Part shown: positions 12,601 through 23,787 of the stretch, in pieces | How the letters are laid out: every line of letters begins with the position of its first letter | Numbering within the stretch: position 1 is the stretch's first letter | The notes under the pieces: model-generated | What the model was told of the DNA's origin: nothing | Seen by the model: the letters and a program-made list of their open reading frames with translations, nothing else | Databases searched by the model: none | Assembly (NCBI GenBank): GCA_031216445.1 | Contig: CM062206.1 | Span: forward strand, 26,535,001 to 26,599,000 | DNA length: 64,000 bases | Origin: Lateolabrax maculatus | Taxonomy: Eukaryota > Chordata > Actinopteri > Acropomatiformes > Lateolabracidae | Direction of reading: 5' to 3' | Position numbers and translations under genes: made by a program

Positions 12601-13342
12601 CAGAGCTTTTAGTTATCAAGCTTCTCTTCTGTGGAATCAGCTCCCAATTTGGGTTCCTGAGGCAGACACCCTCTCTTCGTTTAAGAGTATGCTAAAACGT
12701 TCCTTTTGATAAAGCTTATAGTTAGGGCTGGCTCAGGTGAGTCCTGAACCAGCTATGCTGTTATAGGCTTAGACTGCCGGTGGACTTCCTATGGCGCACT
12801 GAGCTTCTCTCTCCTCCTCTCCCTCTCTATCTGTACACATTCCATCCCACTAATACAGGTTACCAACTCCATTTCTTCCTGGTAGTCCTTGTGCTTTCTG
12901 TGCTTTTTCGCCTTCTCACTTTCTGCAGGTATTTCCGCCCCTGGAGCTGTAGATTCTAGATCTGTGATTGCCGGCCGTCTACTGCCCCCATGTTCCTGCT
13001 CCACACTCACTGCTGCAGTTGTTATTATTATTAGTCTGATTTGTTGTCTCTCCTCCCGTTCTGTCTCCCCTCTACCCCTCTCTCCTCCCCTTTCAACCCA
13101 ACTCGGTCGATGCAGATGGCCGCCCACCCAGAGCCTGGTTCTGCTCGAGGTTTCTACCTGTTAAAAGGGAGTTTTTCCTCGCCACTGTCGCCAAGTGCTT
13201 GCTCATGGTGGGAACTGTTGGGTCTCTGTAAATAATATTTTAAAGAGTATGGTCTAGATCTACTCTATGTGAAAGCATCTTGAGATAACTTTTGTTATGA
13301 TTTGGCGCTATACAAATAAAATTGACTTGTCTTGACTTGACT
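9650..13342 (+). mobile_element. near-full-length L2-clade (Maui-like) LINE, inactive
   Basis: A non-LTR retrotransposon relic. The endonuclease (APE type) starts near 9860 (CGLLNIRSLSSKAVL), continues through VIVYRAPGPYSEFLAEF and IIVGDFNIHVDVDN (10190-10310) to about 10510. The linker and reverse transcriptase follow: NYRPISNLPFLSRILEKVV (about 11415), [26 protein letters not shown] (about 11625), [20 protein letters not shown] (about 11795) and the YADD active-site motif (CYADDTQLY, about 11900). The post-[13 protein letters not shown] region is at about 12420. The 3' UTR ends in TACAAATAAAATTGACTTG with short tail repeats. Defects include a TAG at 9967 replacing the Trp of the TETW motif, a frameshift just before it, a rearrangement at 10972-10992 and a frameshift near 11600. 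Confidence 0.93.
10972..10992. repeat. 9-bp palindrome replacing L2 coding sequence
   Basis: Arms 10972-10980 and 10984-10992 pair perfectly around ACA. The sister copy at about 56767-56804 has a longer, non-palindromic sequence at this point, so this copy lost about 15 bases and gained symmetry. The open frame ends shortly after. Confidence 0.85.
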
Positions 13343-13664
13343 GAGAAAGTCCAAAAATGTCCTAGGGATTAAGTGAAGGGGATAGGCTTTACATGCAAAC
13401 TAACAGCCGACTCTGACGGCTGTGAGGAACAATATTGAACTTACTCTTTTCTTGCAATGAGTTAGAGATTAAGTTAGTTTAAATTAGATTAGATGCCCTT
13501 CAAAAACGAAATTTAGAGAGGAATAAAATGACTGCACCTGTGTGGTCCGTGTATCATTCAGTTATTTAATCGGATCCGGAAAATTCTTTTTTTTTGTTTG
13601 TTTGTTGTAAGCATCAACAAGTAACAAGTCTTATTTATGTTTTTCTGGATTTAACTTTTTTGCA
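13343..13664. other. AT-rich spacer
   Basis: Follows the L2 tail. It holds one AATAAA (about 13522) and a T-rich tract before the possible acceptor at 13665; nothing else is recognised. Confidence 0.4.
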
Positions 13665-13665
13665 G

Positions 13666-13872
13666 GTATTTAATATAGTCAAAGGAAATAATCTGACACA
13701 CAGCAAGCTGTGGACAGCAACCAGAACATCGGTACTGATGTTTCTGCGAAAGTTGGTTTGTGATGTTGAGAGCTGTGTGTGTGCACCTCTGCAAACTAAA
13801 GCTACGCAAACTGCACTTTTTGCCATTTCATTATGGACCAATCTCTGTGCTGTAAGGAGGAGAAAAGCCTGA
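13666..13872 (+). CDS. possible terminal exon of an unidentified gene
   Basis: After a pyrimidine-rich TTTTTTGCAG acceptor, an open segment of about 68 codons runs to TGA at 13870-13872. The product is not low complexity: it contains HSKLWTATRTSVLMFLRKLV, then a Cys pair (VCDVESCVCAPLQ), then ALFAISLWTNLCAVRRRKA. I do not recognise the family. No upstream exon with a matching phase is evident, because an L2 element lies immediately left. It could be a last exon of a gene broken by transposons, an undescribed repeat, or chance. Confidence 0.2.
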   Translation, partial: VFNIVKGNNLTHSKLWTATRTSVLMFLRKLVCDVESCVCAPLQTKATQTALFAISLWTNLCAVRRRKA

Positions 13873-14060
13873 AACACTGGAGACAGCTACACAAACCACT
13901 CCTCTCACTGTAAAAAGAACTTTACTGATCTTATACATCCATGATCTGGGTCTTGTTATGTGCTGCACCATGTTTCTCTCCTCCGATGCATGGCAGTGGG
14001 ACTGTGACTGGGAAAGAGGCAGAAAAAATGATGGCCAAGGCAAATTCACATGGGATTAAG

Positions 14061-14563
14061 GGTGCACTGACAGACACAGAGCGGATCTGAGTTGGTTAGT
14101 GGACCCAGAGTCAAGACAGATACAGTTTTATACAGTAAGTTCAAAGCAGTGATGTAAGAACAACAGGAAACAAAAGGTAGGAAGGGTACATTTGCTATTG
14201 GACTTGCAGGGGACACCTAGTTGACAAGATCAAAGGGTTAATTGGCAGAGGGGAAGGAACTCCAGACTTAATCAATTTAGCAAGTTTGTAGGGGGACCCC
14301 AATGTGTATTCTCTGTCAGTCTGAAGGGGGCTCAAGGTTTATTCTTCTTCAATATGTCTCCTTGTGATCTCTTAATTTCTAACGGGGTCCCTCAAAGTTT
14401 TAATCTCCTCCTCCATCCTTGTTATTTCACAGGCTGTCTGGGGAAGCTTTATCCCTGCATTATGGGCAATGTGGCGTGTTAGCCGTCCACTGGGCAAGAT
14501 TCACATCTGCAAGATTCATTTGTTGTTAATGCTACAGTGTGTAATATATATGTTTAACAATTT
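14061..14563. other. no recognisable feature
   Basis: No open frame of substance and no familiar repeat end seen. Confidence 0.4.
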
Positions 14564-14898
14564 TGTTTACAAAAAGAACAACCAGAATGACAACAATAAC
14601 AAGAACAAGAACAACAGGAAAAATAACAACAAGAAGTAGAAAAACAACAACAAGAAAAACAAAAACAAGAACAAAAACAACTAGAACAACATCAACAACT
14701 GGAAAAACAAGAACAAAAACAACTACAACAAAGAAAACAACAAAAAAAAAATACCACAAGAAGAAAAAACAACAAAAACAACAACAACAAGGAAAACAAC
14801 AACAAGTAACACCACAAGAACAAAAACAACTACAACAACTGGAAAAACATCAACAATAAACAACAAGACCAACAACAATAACAATAGCAAGCAAGCAG
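14564..14898. repeat. AAC/AAG-rich, T-poor low-complexity block
   Basis: About 335 bases made of irregular AAC, AAG, ACA and AAAAC units with very few T residues on the plus strand. It yields long open frames on both strands only because stop codons are scarce; the translations are Thr/Lys/Gln or Val/Phe runs and not proteins. Confidence 0.9.
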
Positions 14899-15394
14899 AG
14901 GACCAACAGTTGACCAATCAAAATGATAAGACACGTGAGATAAAACCAATAAAAGAAGTAAGAAAAAATTAAACTAGCAATTAAGACCGGCAATAATCAA
15001 CAGGTTATTCTTTGATTCTTTGATCTATTTTGAAAATAGATGCTTCATGGTAACTCAACTTTATTGTTTTGATCGAAGATTGATACATTTTTCAGAATAA
15101 GATGAGGCTGGCCACTATGGATGTCAAACTATGGCTGAGAAACAGAAACTAAGTGCACAACAAAATAACAGAAACACGTTTTTGGATTTGTTCTTCTGTC
15201 TTTGTTTGATTACCTGTTTCAAGGGTTTCATTTTGATTTCCTGGATGCTTACAAAAAACGACATTCTTTTCTATTTTTTCGTTGTTTTCATTTTTTGGGT
15301 TCTCCAGACTGAATGAAATAAGTGAATTAACTGAATGATGGTAGTTTGCCTTCTTAGCTTTCAGAGCAGTAGATGGCAGCACGCAACTTTACAG

Positions 15395-15475
15395 ATGTCT
15401 TCCGGTAGAGACGCGTAGAAGAAGAAACTTATGAGGAAGTAGAGAGACAGAGTGGTGCCACGGTGGTAGTAAAGT
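15395..15475 (+). promoter_or_regulatory. likely tmem129 promoter proximal region
   Basis: An ETS-type site, CTTCCGGT, at 15399-15406 lies about 70 bases before the start codon, with CpG-containing ACGCG next to it and no TATA box. This is the usual arrangement for a broadly expressed vertebrate gene. The transcription start itself is not visible. Confidence 0.4.
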
Positions 15476-18400
15476 ATGGAGAGCCCGGAGCTAAGTTTTA
15501 CTTTGGCCTACATAGTGTTCTCTCTCTGCTTCGTGTTCACGCCCAACGAGTTCCGTTCGGCCGGTTTGACCATCCAGAATCTCTTTTCGTCCTGGCTGGG
15601 GAGCGAGGATGTGGGCTTCACCCAGTACCATGTCAGGAGAACCAGCGTTACCGTGCTGGTCCACTCCGCACTTCCTTTAGGTAAAATCTAATCAGATACA
15701 GGGACAGGCATAGGGATGCGTCAAGAAGGGGTGGAGTGGAAGAGTTTTTATGCATCGTCTTCGTATTTTTGGAACGTTTTAAGAGGACATTCACAGGGCT
15801 ACACTTCGACACTCTTCATAGCTAGTATGGACGTAAATCCCCCCAAATCGAGGCTAACTGTCAGCTTGTTATCCAAACAGTCATTGTTAGATTTCAGATC
15901 CAATGTGCTGAAGTACAGACAACACAACAAAAACATCAGAGAATGTCCTCACAGGCTGCACTGTACACTCTTGGTTCCATGTTTGTGTATGGGGCAGGGT
16001 GGTATAGGGAGGTTGTTTGCCTAACACGGGGCTGTAGTGGATGCAGTGTGTTTCTGAAGGGTCATTTGGTGCTATTGTTCATATCATGTTGGTTTTTCTT
16101 ATGTACATGTTGTTGTTCACCTCTCCAGGTTACTATGTGGGGATGTGTGTTGCAGCTCCAGAAAAAAACCTGGGATACATTCACCAGGTCAGCCTATCAC
16201 TCCATCTGTCCATCTGCAGATTTATGAACACTTGGTATCATTCTGCACACGTGCATTACACTCCATGATGATGATGATCCTTACTGTTTAGTTTCCCATA
16301 ATTTAGAGTAGGTAAAGTTTGTAATGATGTGATTGATGAGCTGCACAAAGATTGTTGTGTGCACATTCCATCTTAGATTTAGGCAGGTGCGGAATACCAG
16401 ACTCTGGAAATGAAAAACAGGAGAGTATCTACTTAGATTCAAGGGCTTAGTAGTGAGGGGGATGTTGGAATTAAGTACCCAAGGCCTCAACATTTTTTTT
16501 TCTGGGAAAAATCTTACCCGGTGGCAGACAGTGAAAGCGAGGCTTATAGGGAACCAATCCAAACACAGATGGTGTAATTATTTTATAGCCACTACACTGT
16601 GCAATCAACAGTAATAAGTAAAAGGAAAACAGTTGTCTATTGTGTTGTCATGTTGATTTTCCCCAGGTGAGTGACAGCTGGAGAGCATTTCTCCTCCTCT
16701 CTTTCTTGATTCACTTGGCCAGCTGGATGTTCGTCATCTACTGGTCCTACCGTCACTGGCACAACCATCCAATCAGCCGGGCCCTGCAGGCCCATGTACA
16801 GCCTCCTCACTCCAGCTGGGGCTCTGTGGCAACCAGCATCAACAATGAGTTCAGACGTATAGATAAGTTTGCTACAGGGGCACCTGGAGCCAGAGTTATC
16901 ATTACTGATAGCTGGGTGTTAAAGGTGAGTAAAAAGCCTTTCATCTAGTGTTCACATTGTTTTGTTGTAAATTAGGGGTCTGAACTATGGCCATGTGCTG
17001 CCCAAACCTTAAATTGTATTTGGCCTGCAAGTTTTTCTGAAATTTAACTTATTTTTGGCCACCTGGATATATTTAAGTGCAGATGTTATTATGAATGCAA
17101 GTATCATTATCACCACATGTGTACATTGCTTGTTAGATGGAAATCAATGAAGTCACTCTCCCATGGGAGAAACTGTGTTGAGTTACAACCAATGGCTGCC
17201 GTCACAGGAGTTTCTGGCTTTCGTGATGGAAACTGATGCATGATATGTGGCTGTAATCTACCATTCAGACGTGCGCTGGCTTAGACGTGGGACAGTTCTG
17301 GAGCGGTTCTATTTGCTGAGATCTGAAATTGACTGTGTTTTCTAAAAAGAAAAAAGGTAACAGCCTTGTCAACAAACCTTATAGCACGCAAGTAAACCAT
17401 AGGTTTATGTTTGCAAACATATGCACACATGAAATCTTTTGTTGTGAAGCTTCAACTTTTTCTAAGGCAAATCTGGGAAGTCAACTCTGCTGGAGTAGTG
17501 TTCAGTTTCCTAAATGCCAACATTTCAGTGAAAATGGGAAAAGATTGTAACTGTGCTCATATAAGATTTCACTGTCATTGCGAAGAACATCAAGGTTTAT
17601 TTGTTCTCGTTCTACAAGACAGGGTTTCACAAAGAGTTGCAAGTTATATTCCCATTCTGTTACTTAAGAAAAATAACAATTTTTTATGGTGGAGTGCATA
17701 AGATGAGTTTATGAGTCTTACAGTCTGGGGAAAGAAGCTGCTCTGTAGTCTGGTGTTGCTAAAGCAGATACTTCTGTATCTCTTGCCAGACGCTGCGGTG
17801 GGTTTTGTCTTTTAAAATCCTTTGGGTTCTGTGCAAGCACCTCACAGATATCAGGCAGTTTGGATCACCCGCTGCAGAGCCCTCCTGTCCTGGGCCGTGT
17901 ACATGCCATGCTAATTAATGATGTCTCAGTCAGGATGCTTTCTTTTTCCCCTCTGTAAATGTTGACAGGAACATTGCATTTCCTTAAGAAATACAGCCGT
18001 TTCTGAGCATTCTAAACCAGAGTGGAGATGTCCCTGATTGTTATCTGTGCACCACTCTGCAAAGTTGTTGATTTCATCCCAATATGAATTCTCATTGTTT
18101 GTAATTGAGTTCTCTCTATGTTGGAATTGCAGTCTAGGGCTGACAGCTTCTGTCCATTGATTTGGTTGGCCAATATGATTGTGACAATCGCTGTTACGGT
18201 CGGAAGAATAGAGGAGAGATGGCAGACCGTACAGGACCAGGTTGAACCTGCTTCCATGCACTAACATTTGTGCTATTCCTTATGATTTCTTATGAGGAAC
18301 TTATAAATATAACCATTTGTAGAGGCAGTAACTCTAAACTGGTTAAAACATCCACTATGCACATTTAACTTAAACCATGGGCTGCACAGTGCTGGCAAAC

Positions 18401-19757
18401 AGTGCTTGTGAAGATACTTATTCCAGCGTTATAAGAGTAGCGTAGCTTCTTTAAGGAATAGGACTGTGCTAATGTGTGTGCGTAGCTAGTGTGTGGTAGG
18501 GTGCTCCTGGTTTTGTAGCCTGTGATGTTCTGGATCACTTGCCACATATCTTTGTTGGTGAAGAGGTCTCTCTTCTGATGTCTCCGCTTTGCCACTTTCA
18601 GTCTCGCTCTGGCGGTGTTGTATGCTTCCTTGTCACCTGACCAAAAAGCAGCTTTTTTGGCTCTGGATATGCCCCTAACCTCTCCGTTCATTCAGACTCC
18701 CTGTTGGGAAATGAATGATGTTAGTAGGGACGAGAGAGGGCTTTGTAGCATCCAGGAATATTTGTGTAAACATGGTCCAGAGTATAGTTTCCCCTGCTGG
18801 GAGTGTAGACATGCAGGTTGAATTCAGGTAAAACACTTCTGAGACCTGTGATTGCTGATGACCGCATACAGTTCCTGTAGTGCATTTTTTGAATTTGCAT
18901 TTGCAGTTAGAGCTTATGCCTGACCTTCTTTGTCTCTCTCTAGGTTACCACCTATCACGTCTACATAGCCTTACAGAGTGAATGTCATGTGACAGTGACA
19001 GAGTCTAGACAGCACCAGCTGAGTCCAGACTCCGCCTCCCCGGCACAGATCTTGACACTGAGAGTGGACAGCATCAACCCTGCTGTCAGACCCTTTGATA
19101 TTAGGTACGTGTGTGTGTTTTTTGTGTGTGTTTTTTTTAGCATGTCCAAAAAATCCAAATCACATTTCCACTGTTTCCAGGCTCAACTCTACAGAGTATG
19201 CAGAGCTCAGGGAGAAGCTCCATGCTCCCATCAGAAACTCTGCCAATGTAGTGATCCACCAAACAATCAGTGAACTCTTCCTTGAAACATTCAGAGCTCA
19301 GGTGGACCTCAATCAACCGTACACACTCCCCAGTGGACAGGTACACTAGTGTTTTTGTGTTTATGCAACTACTGTGTTGAAAAAACTCATAAGATCCTGT
19401 CCATGTGATCACAATAAAAATGCAAAATGAATGAGAAGAATGTTCTCTTTCCATATGTAGGAGATGGAGCCCTGTATTGGCTGTATGCAGGTTCCAGCAA
19501 GCGCAAAACTGGTCAGACTCTGCCATGCAGAAGGTGAGAGGGAGAGAAAGAACATAATAGAACAGTACTGTCATAACTGGGACCTGGCATATGAAGAACA
19601 CACACACACAGTGGAAGTGATCTGTTGAAATGTAATTGGGGAGATGGGTATTGAGTTAATTACTCTGTTCCAACAAATGTTGTAAACATTACTGTTAACT
19701 GGGGATTCATTTTTAATATAGCTACTGTATGCTTCCCTTAACATGAACCATTCATCA

Positions 19758-19803
<46 letters not shown>

Positions 19804-20139
19804 GTGTGTGTGTGTGTGTGTGTGTACTGTTATTGTGTACTGTCCCAATATTGATGCTTTGGCAACATTGTTTTTGGAACTTTCATGCCAATAAAGTCAT
19901 TGAATTGAATTCAATTGAGAGAGACTCTGACTCTGTGACTGCTGTGTGTTTCAGGAGATGAGAATGAGTCAGAGTGCCAGCAGTGTTTCTGCAGACCCAT
20001 GTGGTGTCTGTCCTGTCTGGGTCGATGGTTTGCCAGCCGCCAAGACCAGCAAAGACCTGAGACCTGGTTGTCCAGCAGAGTCCCCTGCCCCACTTGTAGA
20101 GCCAAATTCTGTATACTGGACATCTGTGTTGTCCGTTGA
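15476..20139 (+). CDS. tmem129: TMEM129, ER-membrane RING-type E3 ubiquitin ligase (complete)
   Basis: Seven exons: 15476-15680, 16129-16187, 16667-16924, 18944-19104, 19181-19340, 19461-19533 and 19955-20139; together 1101 bases, 366 residues and a stop, close to human TMEM129 (362). It begins MESPELSFTLAYIVFSLCFV, a first membrane segment (about 8-25). Two more hydrophobic segments follow (about 60-80 and 95-117), then the conserved block NNEFRRIDKFATGAPGARVI. The carboxyl end is an all-cysteine RING (residues about 286-353): CIGCMQ, CQQCFCRPMWCLSCLGRWFA and CPTCRAKFC. TMEM129 is known to work in ER-associated degradation with Derlin-1 and was found as the ligase exploited in HLA class I loss by cytomegalovirus US11. 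All splice phases fit and no defect is seen. A Rex1-like LINE piece lies in intron 3. Confidence 0.97.
17700..18830 (-). mobile_element. Rex1-like LINE fragment in tmem129 intron 3
   Basis: Read on the minus strand from about 18690: RAKKAAFWSGDKEAYNTARA and WQVIQNITGY, the linker before the RT of Rex1-like LINEs. Farther along (17900-17700) come YTAQDRRALQRVIQTA, SGKRYRSI and LQSSFFPQTVRLINS, the conserved end of the same polyprotein. The catalytic RT core between them is missing and stops are frequent, so this is an old, internally deleted copy. Confidence 0.75.
19764..19826. repeat. (CA)n followed by (TG)n microsatellite
   Basis: A CA run (about 19765-19797), a short TATA joint, then a TG run to 19826. 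The two halves are complementary and can fold back. It lies in the last intron of tmem129, 130 bases before the final exon. Confidence 0.95.
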
Positions 20140-20803
20140 CAGGAACCACATAAAGATCCAAACCGACTTTTCCCCCTGGGAATAATGTGGAGGAGTGTAT
20201 CTAAGCAACATTGAGCAACACACCTCTGATCAAGAAGGAGTGGACAGGACTGGACTTTACGTTACATTATGTGCCTGCCTATTCTGTGCTTTCAATAAGT
20301 AGTGATAATTTAGAGTTGTGATAAACATTTGGTTTGAACATCAACATAGCGTAAAGTGACATGATCAATGTGACATTTTAGGAGATATGCTTGTTTGGTG
20401 TTTTACCCACAGTCAGATAAGAGGGATGATATCTCTTGGTAGTCGGTGGTTGCTTTTCATTATACTAACTGATGCTTCCTCGCATCCTCTCTTCTCCTAT
20501 GACCTGGAAATCTTTTCCCCTATGCCATCATGGATATTCCAATCCCTTAAATGGACCTCAAGGAAAGAGGAGTCTATGGTATGAGGTATGAAACTTCACT
20601 CTTCGGTATACATGAAACAAAAACAGCATCTAAATCTGTGTGCTTTTCCTAGTGTTTAGAGGAGATGATGTTTAGAGGAGATGATGCGCCTGGATGGCAG
20701 TTTTAAATGTTGGCAACAAATCGCTGAGTTTGTACTTTTTTTAAAGGGTTGTAATTTCCAATCATTGCCTATGACTACACCATGGACAAATGCAATCATT
20801 AGA

Positions 20804-20809
20804 AATAAA
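20804..20809 (+). promoter_or_regulatory. candidate polyadenylation signal of tmem129
   Basis: AATAAA, 665 bases after the tmem129 stop codon, in sequence without recognised repeats. It is the first canonical hexamer I see downstream; the stretch 20140-20803 would then be 3' UTR. Confidence 0.4.
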
Positions 20810-21083
20810 AATTATGCTGGGTAACAATTTGTTTTTGTCCTCTTCTAACATTAGGTGTCATTTGTTTTAATTCTTTATACATGCCAACCTGCAGCATACA
20901 GGCCTACAGTATAATCAGTAAAATCATCTGATGATGCAGATTGTGGAGACAGAAACACCTTTCATTTTTTCATGTTCTTACTTCTGCCTAGAACCAACTC
21001 CATGGCAGAAGATCACACACCTCTCCAAACCCTGCTCACTTTACACACACCTGGCACAGTATGGGTACCTTAATTAATTATTT

Positions 21084-21893
21084 AAACAACGCTTACAGAA
21101 TGCAGGGTTACTTGTGGTACCTAAAGTCTCTAAAAGTAGAATGGGAGCCAGAGCCTTTAGTTATCAAGCTCCTCTTCTGTGGAATCAGCTCCCAATTTGG
21201 GTTCGGGAGGCAGACACCCTGTCTTTGTTTAAAAGTATGCTAAAAATGTTCCTTTTCGATAAAGCCTATAGTTAGGGCTGGCTCAGGTGAGTCCTGAACC
21301 ATCCCTTAGTTATGCTGTTATAGGCTTAGACTGCTGGGGGACTTCCTATGACACACTGAGCTTCTCTCTCCTCCTCTCCCTCTCTATCTGTACGCATTCC
21401 TATCCCACTAATACAGGCTACCAACTCCATTTCTTCCTAGTAGTCCTTGTGCTTTCTGTGCTTTTTTGCCTTCTCACTTTCTGCAAGTATTTCCGCCCCT
21501 GGAGCTGTAGATTCTGGATCTGTGATTGCCGGCCGTCTACTGCCCCCATGTTCCTGCTCCACACTCACTGCTGCAGTTGTTATTATTATTAGTCTGATTT
21601 GTTGTCTCTCCTCCTGTTCTGTCTCCCCTCTCCCCCTCTCTCCTCCCCTTCCAACCCAACTTGGTCGATGCAGATGGCCGCCCACCCAGAGCCTGGTTCT
21701 GCTCGAGGTTTCTACCTGTTAAAGGGAGTTTTTCCTCGCCACTGTCGCCAAGTGCTGCTCATGGTGGGAACTGTTGGGTCTCTGTAAATAATATTTTAAA
21801 GAGTATGGTCTAGACCTACTCTATGTGAAAGCGTCTTGAGATAACTTTTGTTATGATTTGGCGCTATACAAATAAAATTGACTTGACTTGACT
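21084..21893 (+). mobile_element. L2-clade LINE 3' fragment
   Basis: About 800 bases matching the end of the L2 copy at 9650-13342, from ACAGAATGCAGGGTT to the TACAAATAAAATTGACTTG tail. The 5' break lies within a few bases of that of the piece at 42057-42853. Confidence 0.93.
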
Positions 21894-23745
21894 AACTACA
21901 AAATCTCCAAAGGATATAAGGACTGTTTGTTTTTCTTTTTGTTGGATAAAAAGGGACTGATATTTTGCATATAGACTCATTTATGTTTATTAAGAAATAA
22001 ATGCACATTTTCAAATATGCAGAGGAGAAGAACCACTAAGTTCAAATGTATTTATTAACCATTATTAGGCTAATTGTTAGCACAATGTAACTGGCAGCGC
22101 TGATATTCCTGCAGCTGAGGCTCAAACATACCTCAGCTGTCTGTTCATTCTACCACTGACAGTGATGTTTATTAATATTTTTTTTTTGTTTTGTCTTTTT
22201 CTTGTCTTTCCCCCTTCTTTTCAACTGTTGCTGTTTGTGTTTGTGCTGTTTAAAGAATTTGTATTAACAATGTCTTTCTAAACATCTATAATATTAAATT
22301 GTTTTATGCTTAAACCAGTAAAATCAGGTAATAACGCCAACCCAACACACAGTTAACACCTATTTTATTTTCAAATGAATGACTTTGAGTATCCTGTACC
22401 CTAATGCTTTATGATGATATATGCATGTATGTGTGTATATTATATGAAGTGTCTTTACTAGATTTATGCAAAGTGGTTTTTGGAGTTGGACTCATACTAT
22501 GGACTAAAATAAGGATATCTCACCCTCTGCTTTACAAATTTGGGCCATTCTTTTTAAAATCTTTCTTTCACGTCCCTGCTAACTGCATATAGGGGCAATA
22601 CTAAATCCATGTAGAGCCCCTTTAATATTTTTGTTGATCATAACTGTTTGCTGTGGCATTAATGTTAATGCAAATAGTGAGAAATACAATGTATAGAGAG
22701 TGTCTATTGTGTGTTCATGAAAAATCACAGTGGGCTTAATAATCTTTTAAATATTTTTATTTGTATTGAATAAAAGTAATTGGTATATTTTGAAATATAA
22801 CAGGCTTATTAACTATAAAACAAATGTGTAATATTAAAAACCACTGAATGCATGAGCTGCTTGAAGTGACTGTTCTGAATATCTGCAGTTTGACTTCAAA
22901 TGTTTTATCATTGTTAAACTGACATTTGTTCTTGAGCTTTTTAGACACCTGCGACCAGACAATGATTTTGCCAGCTCAAAAGTCTGTGTTGCCAGGATAT
23001 ACATATAGACAAGGCAACAGTGGAAAACACAGAATTGGAGCACAGTAATGTAATGTGTGTTGCTCTATGTATAGTTGAATGGAGGTTATTGCTGAGGAAT
23101 TCCACTTGCTTGCATTCTGTCTTTTTTCATTTGTTGTTAATGTTAATGTTCATCTGCTAATGTGTGGTGAAAGCAATTAATGACAAAAACATAAATCATC
23201 CTGGTCTTTCAGTTATCCATTTCCTCCACTTTTCTCTGATCCTCATCTCATCATTTGTCCTCCCAGTGTCCTGTATCCTCATAGTTTTGTCAGAGCTTTA
23301 TATGTTTGACCTGTCCACTGCTATCAGCTTTACTCCTGAAAAACAAATAGAAATGAGTCCATTAATACAGTCCAAACTGACAGTTGTGGTTTTGACTGCA
23401 GGCTACTTGATCTCAATGTTTCAACTCCTGGTTTGATCATCTATTGATGAAATGATCCACATATAAACAGTGCATTGTAAATTGCTGTAAAATCCTGTGG
23501 TGAACAAATGGAGACTTTTATTTGAAAGGGTATAAAGTGAACACTTAATGTAATGTGTCTGCACATGTAAACTTCATGTCCTGGTTTAGAGAAACTGGAA
23601 TATGGTACGTGATAGAAACCTGTGCCATAATAACACTTCAGGTTTCTGATCACTGTCTGCCAGTGGTTTTAGTTGCCACAAACCATCTGAAACCGGGAGC
23701 ATGTTAGAATGATGTATACAAAGAGCTGAGTAACCATGTAAACAG

Positions 23746-23747
<2 letters not shown>

Positions 23748-23785
<38 letters not shown>
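23748..23785. repeat. (TA)n microsatellite
   Basis: Uninterrupted TA repeats, about 19 units. Confidence 0.95.

Positions 23786-23787
<2 letters not shown>

Noticed and set aside
14563..14859. 98-codon open frame rich in Thr, Lys and Gln
   Set aside because: It is produced by the AAC/AAG low-complexity block; the opposite strand is equally open.
23164..23436. Hydrophobic 90-codon open frame
   Set aside because: No family motif, no splice context and AT-rich composition; hydrophobicity follows from T-rich codons.
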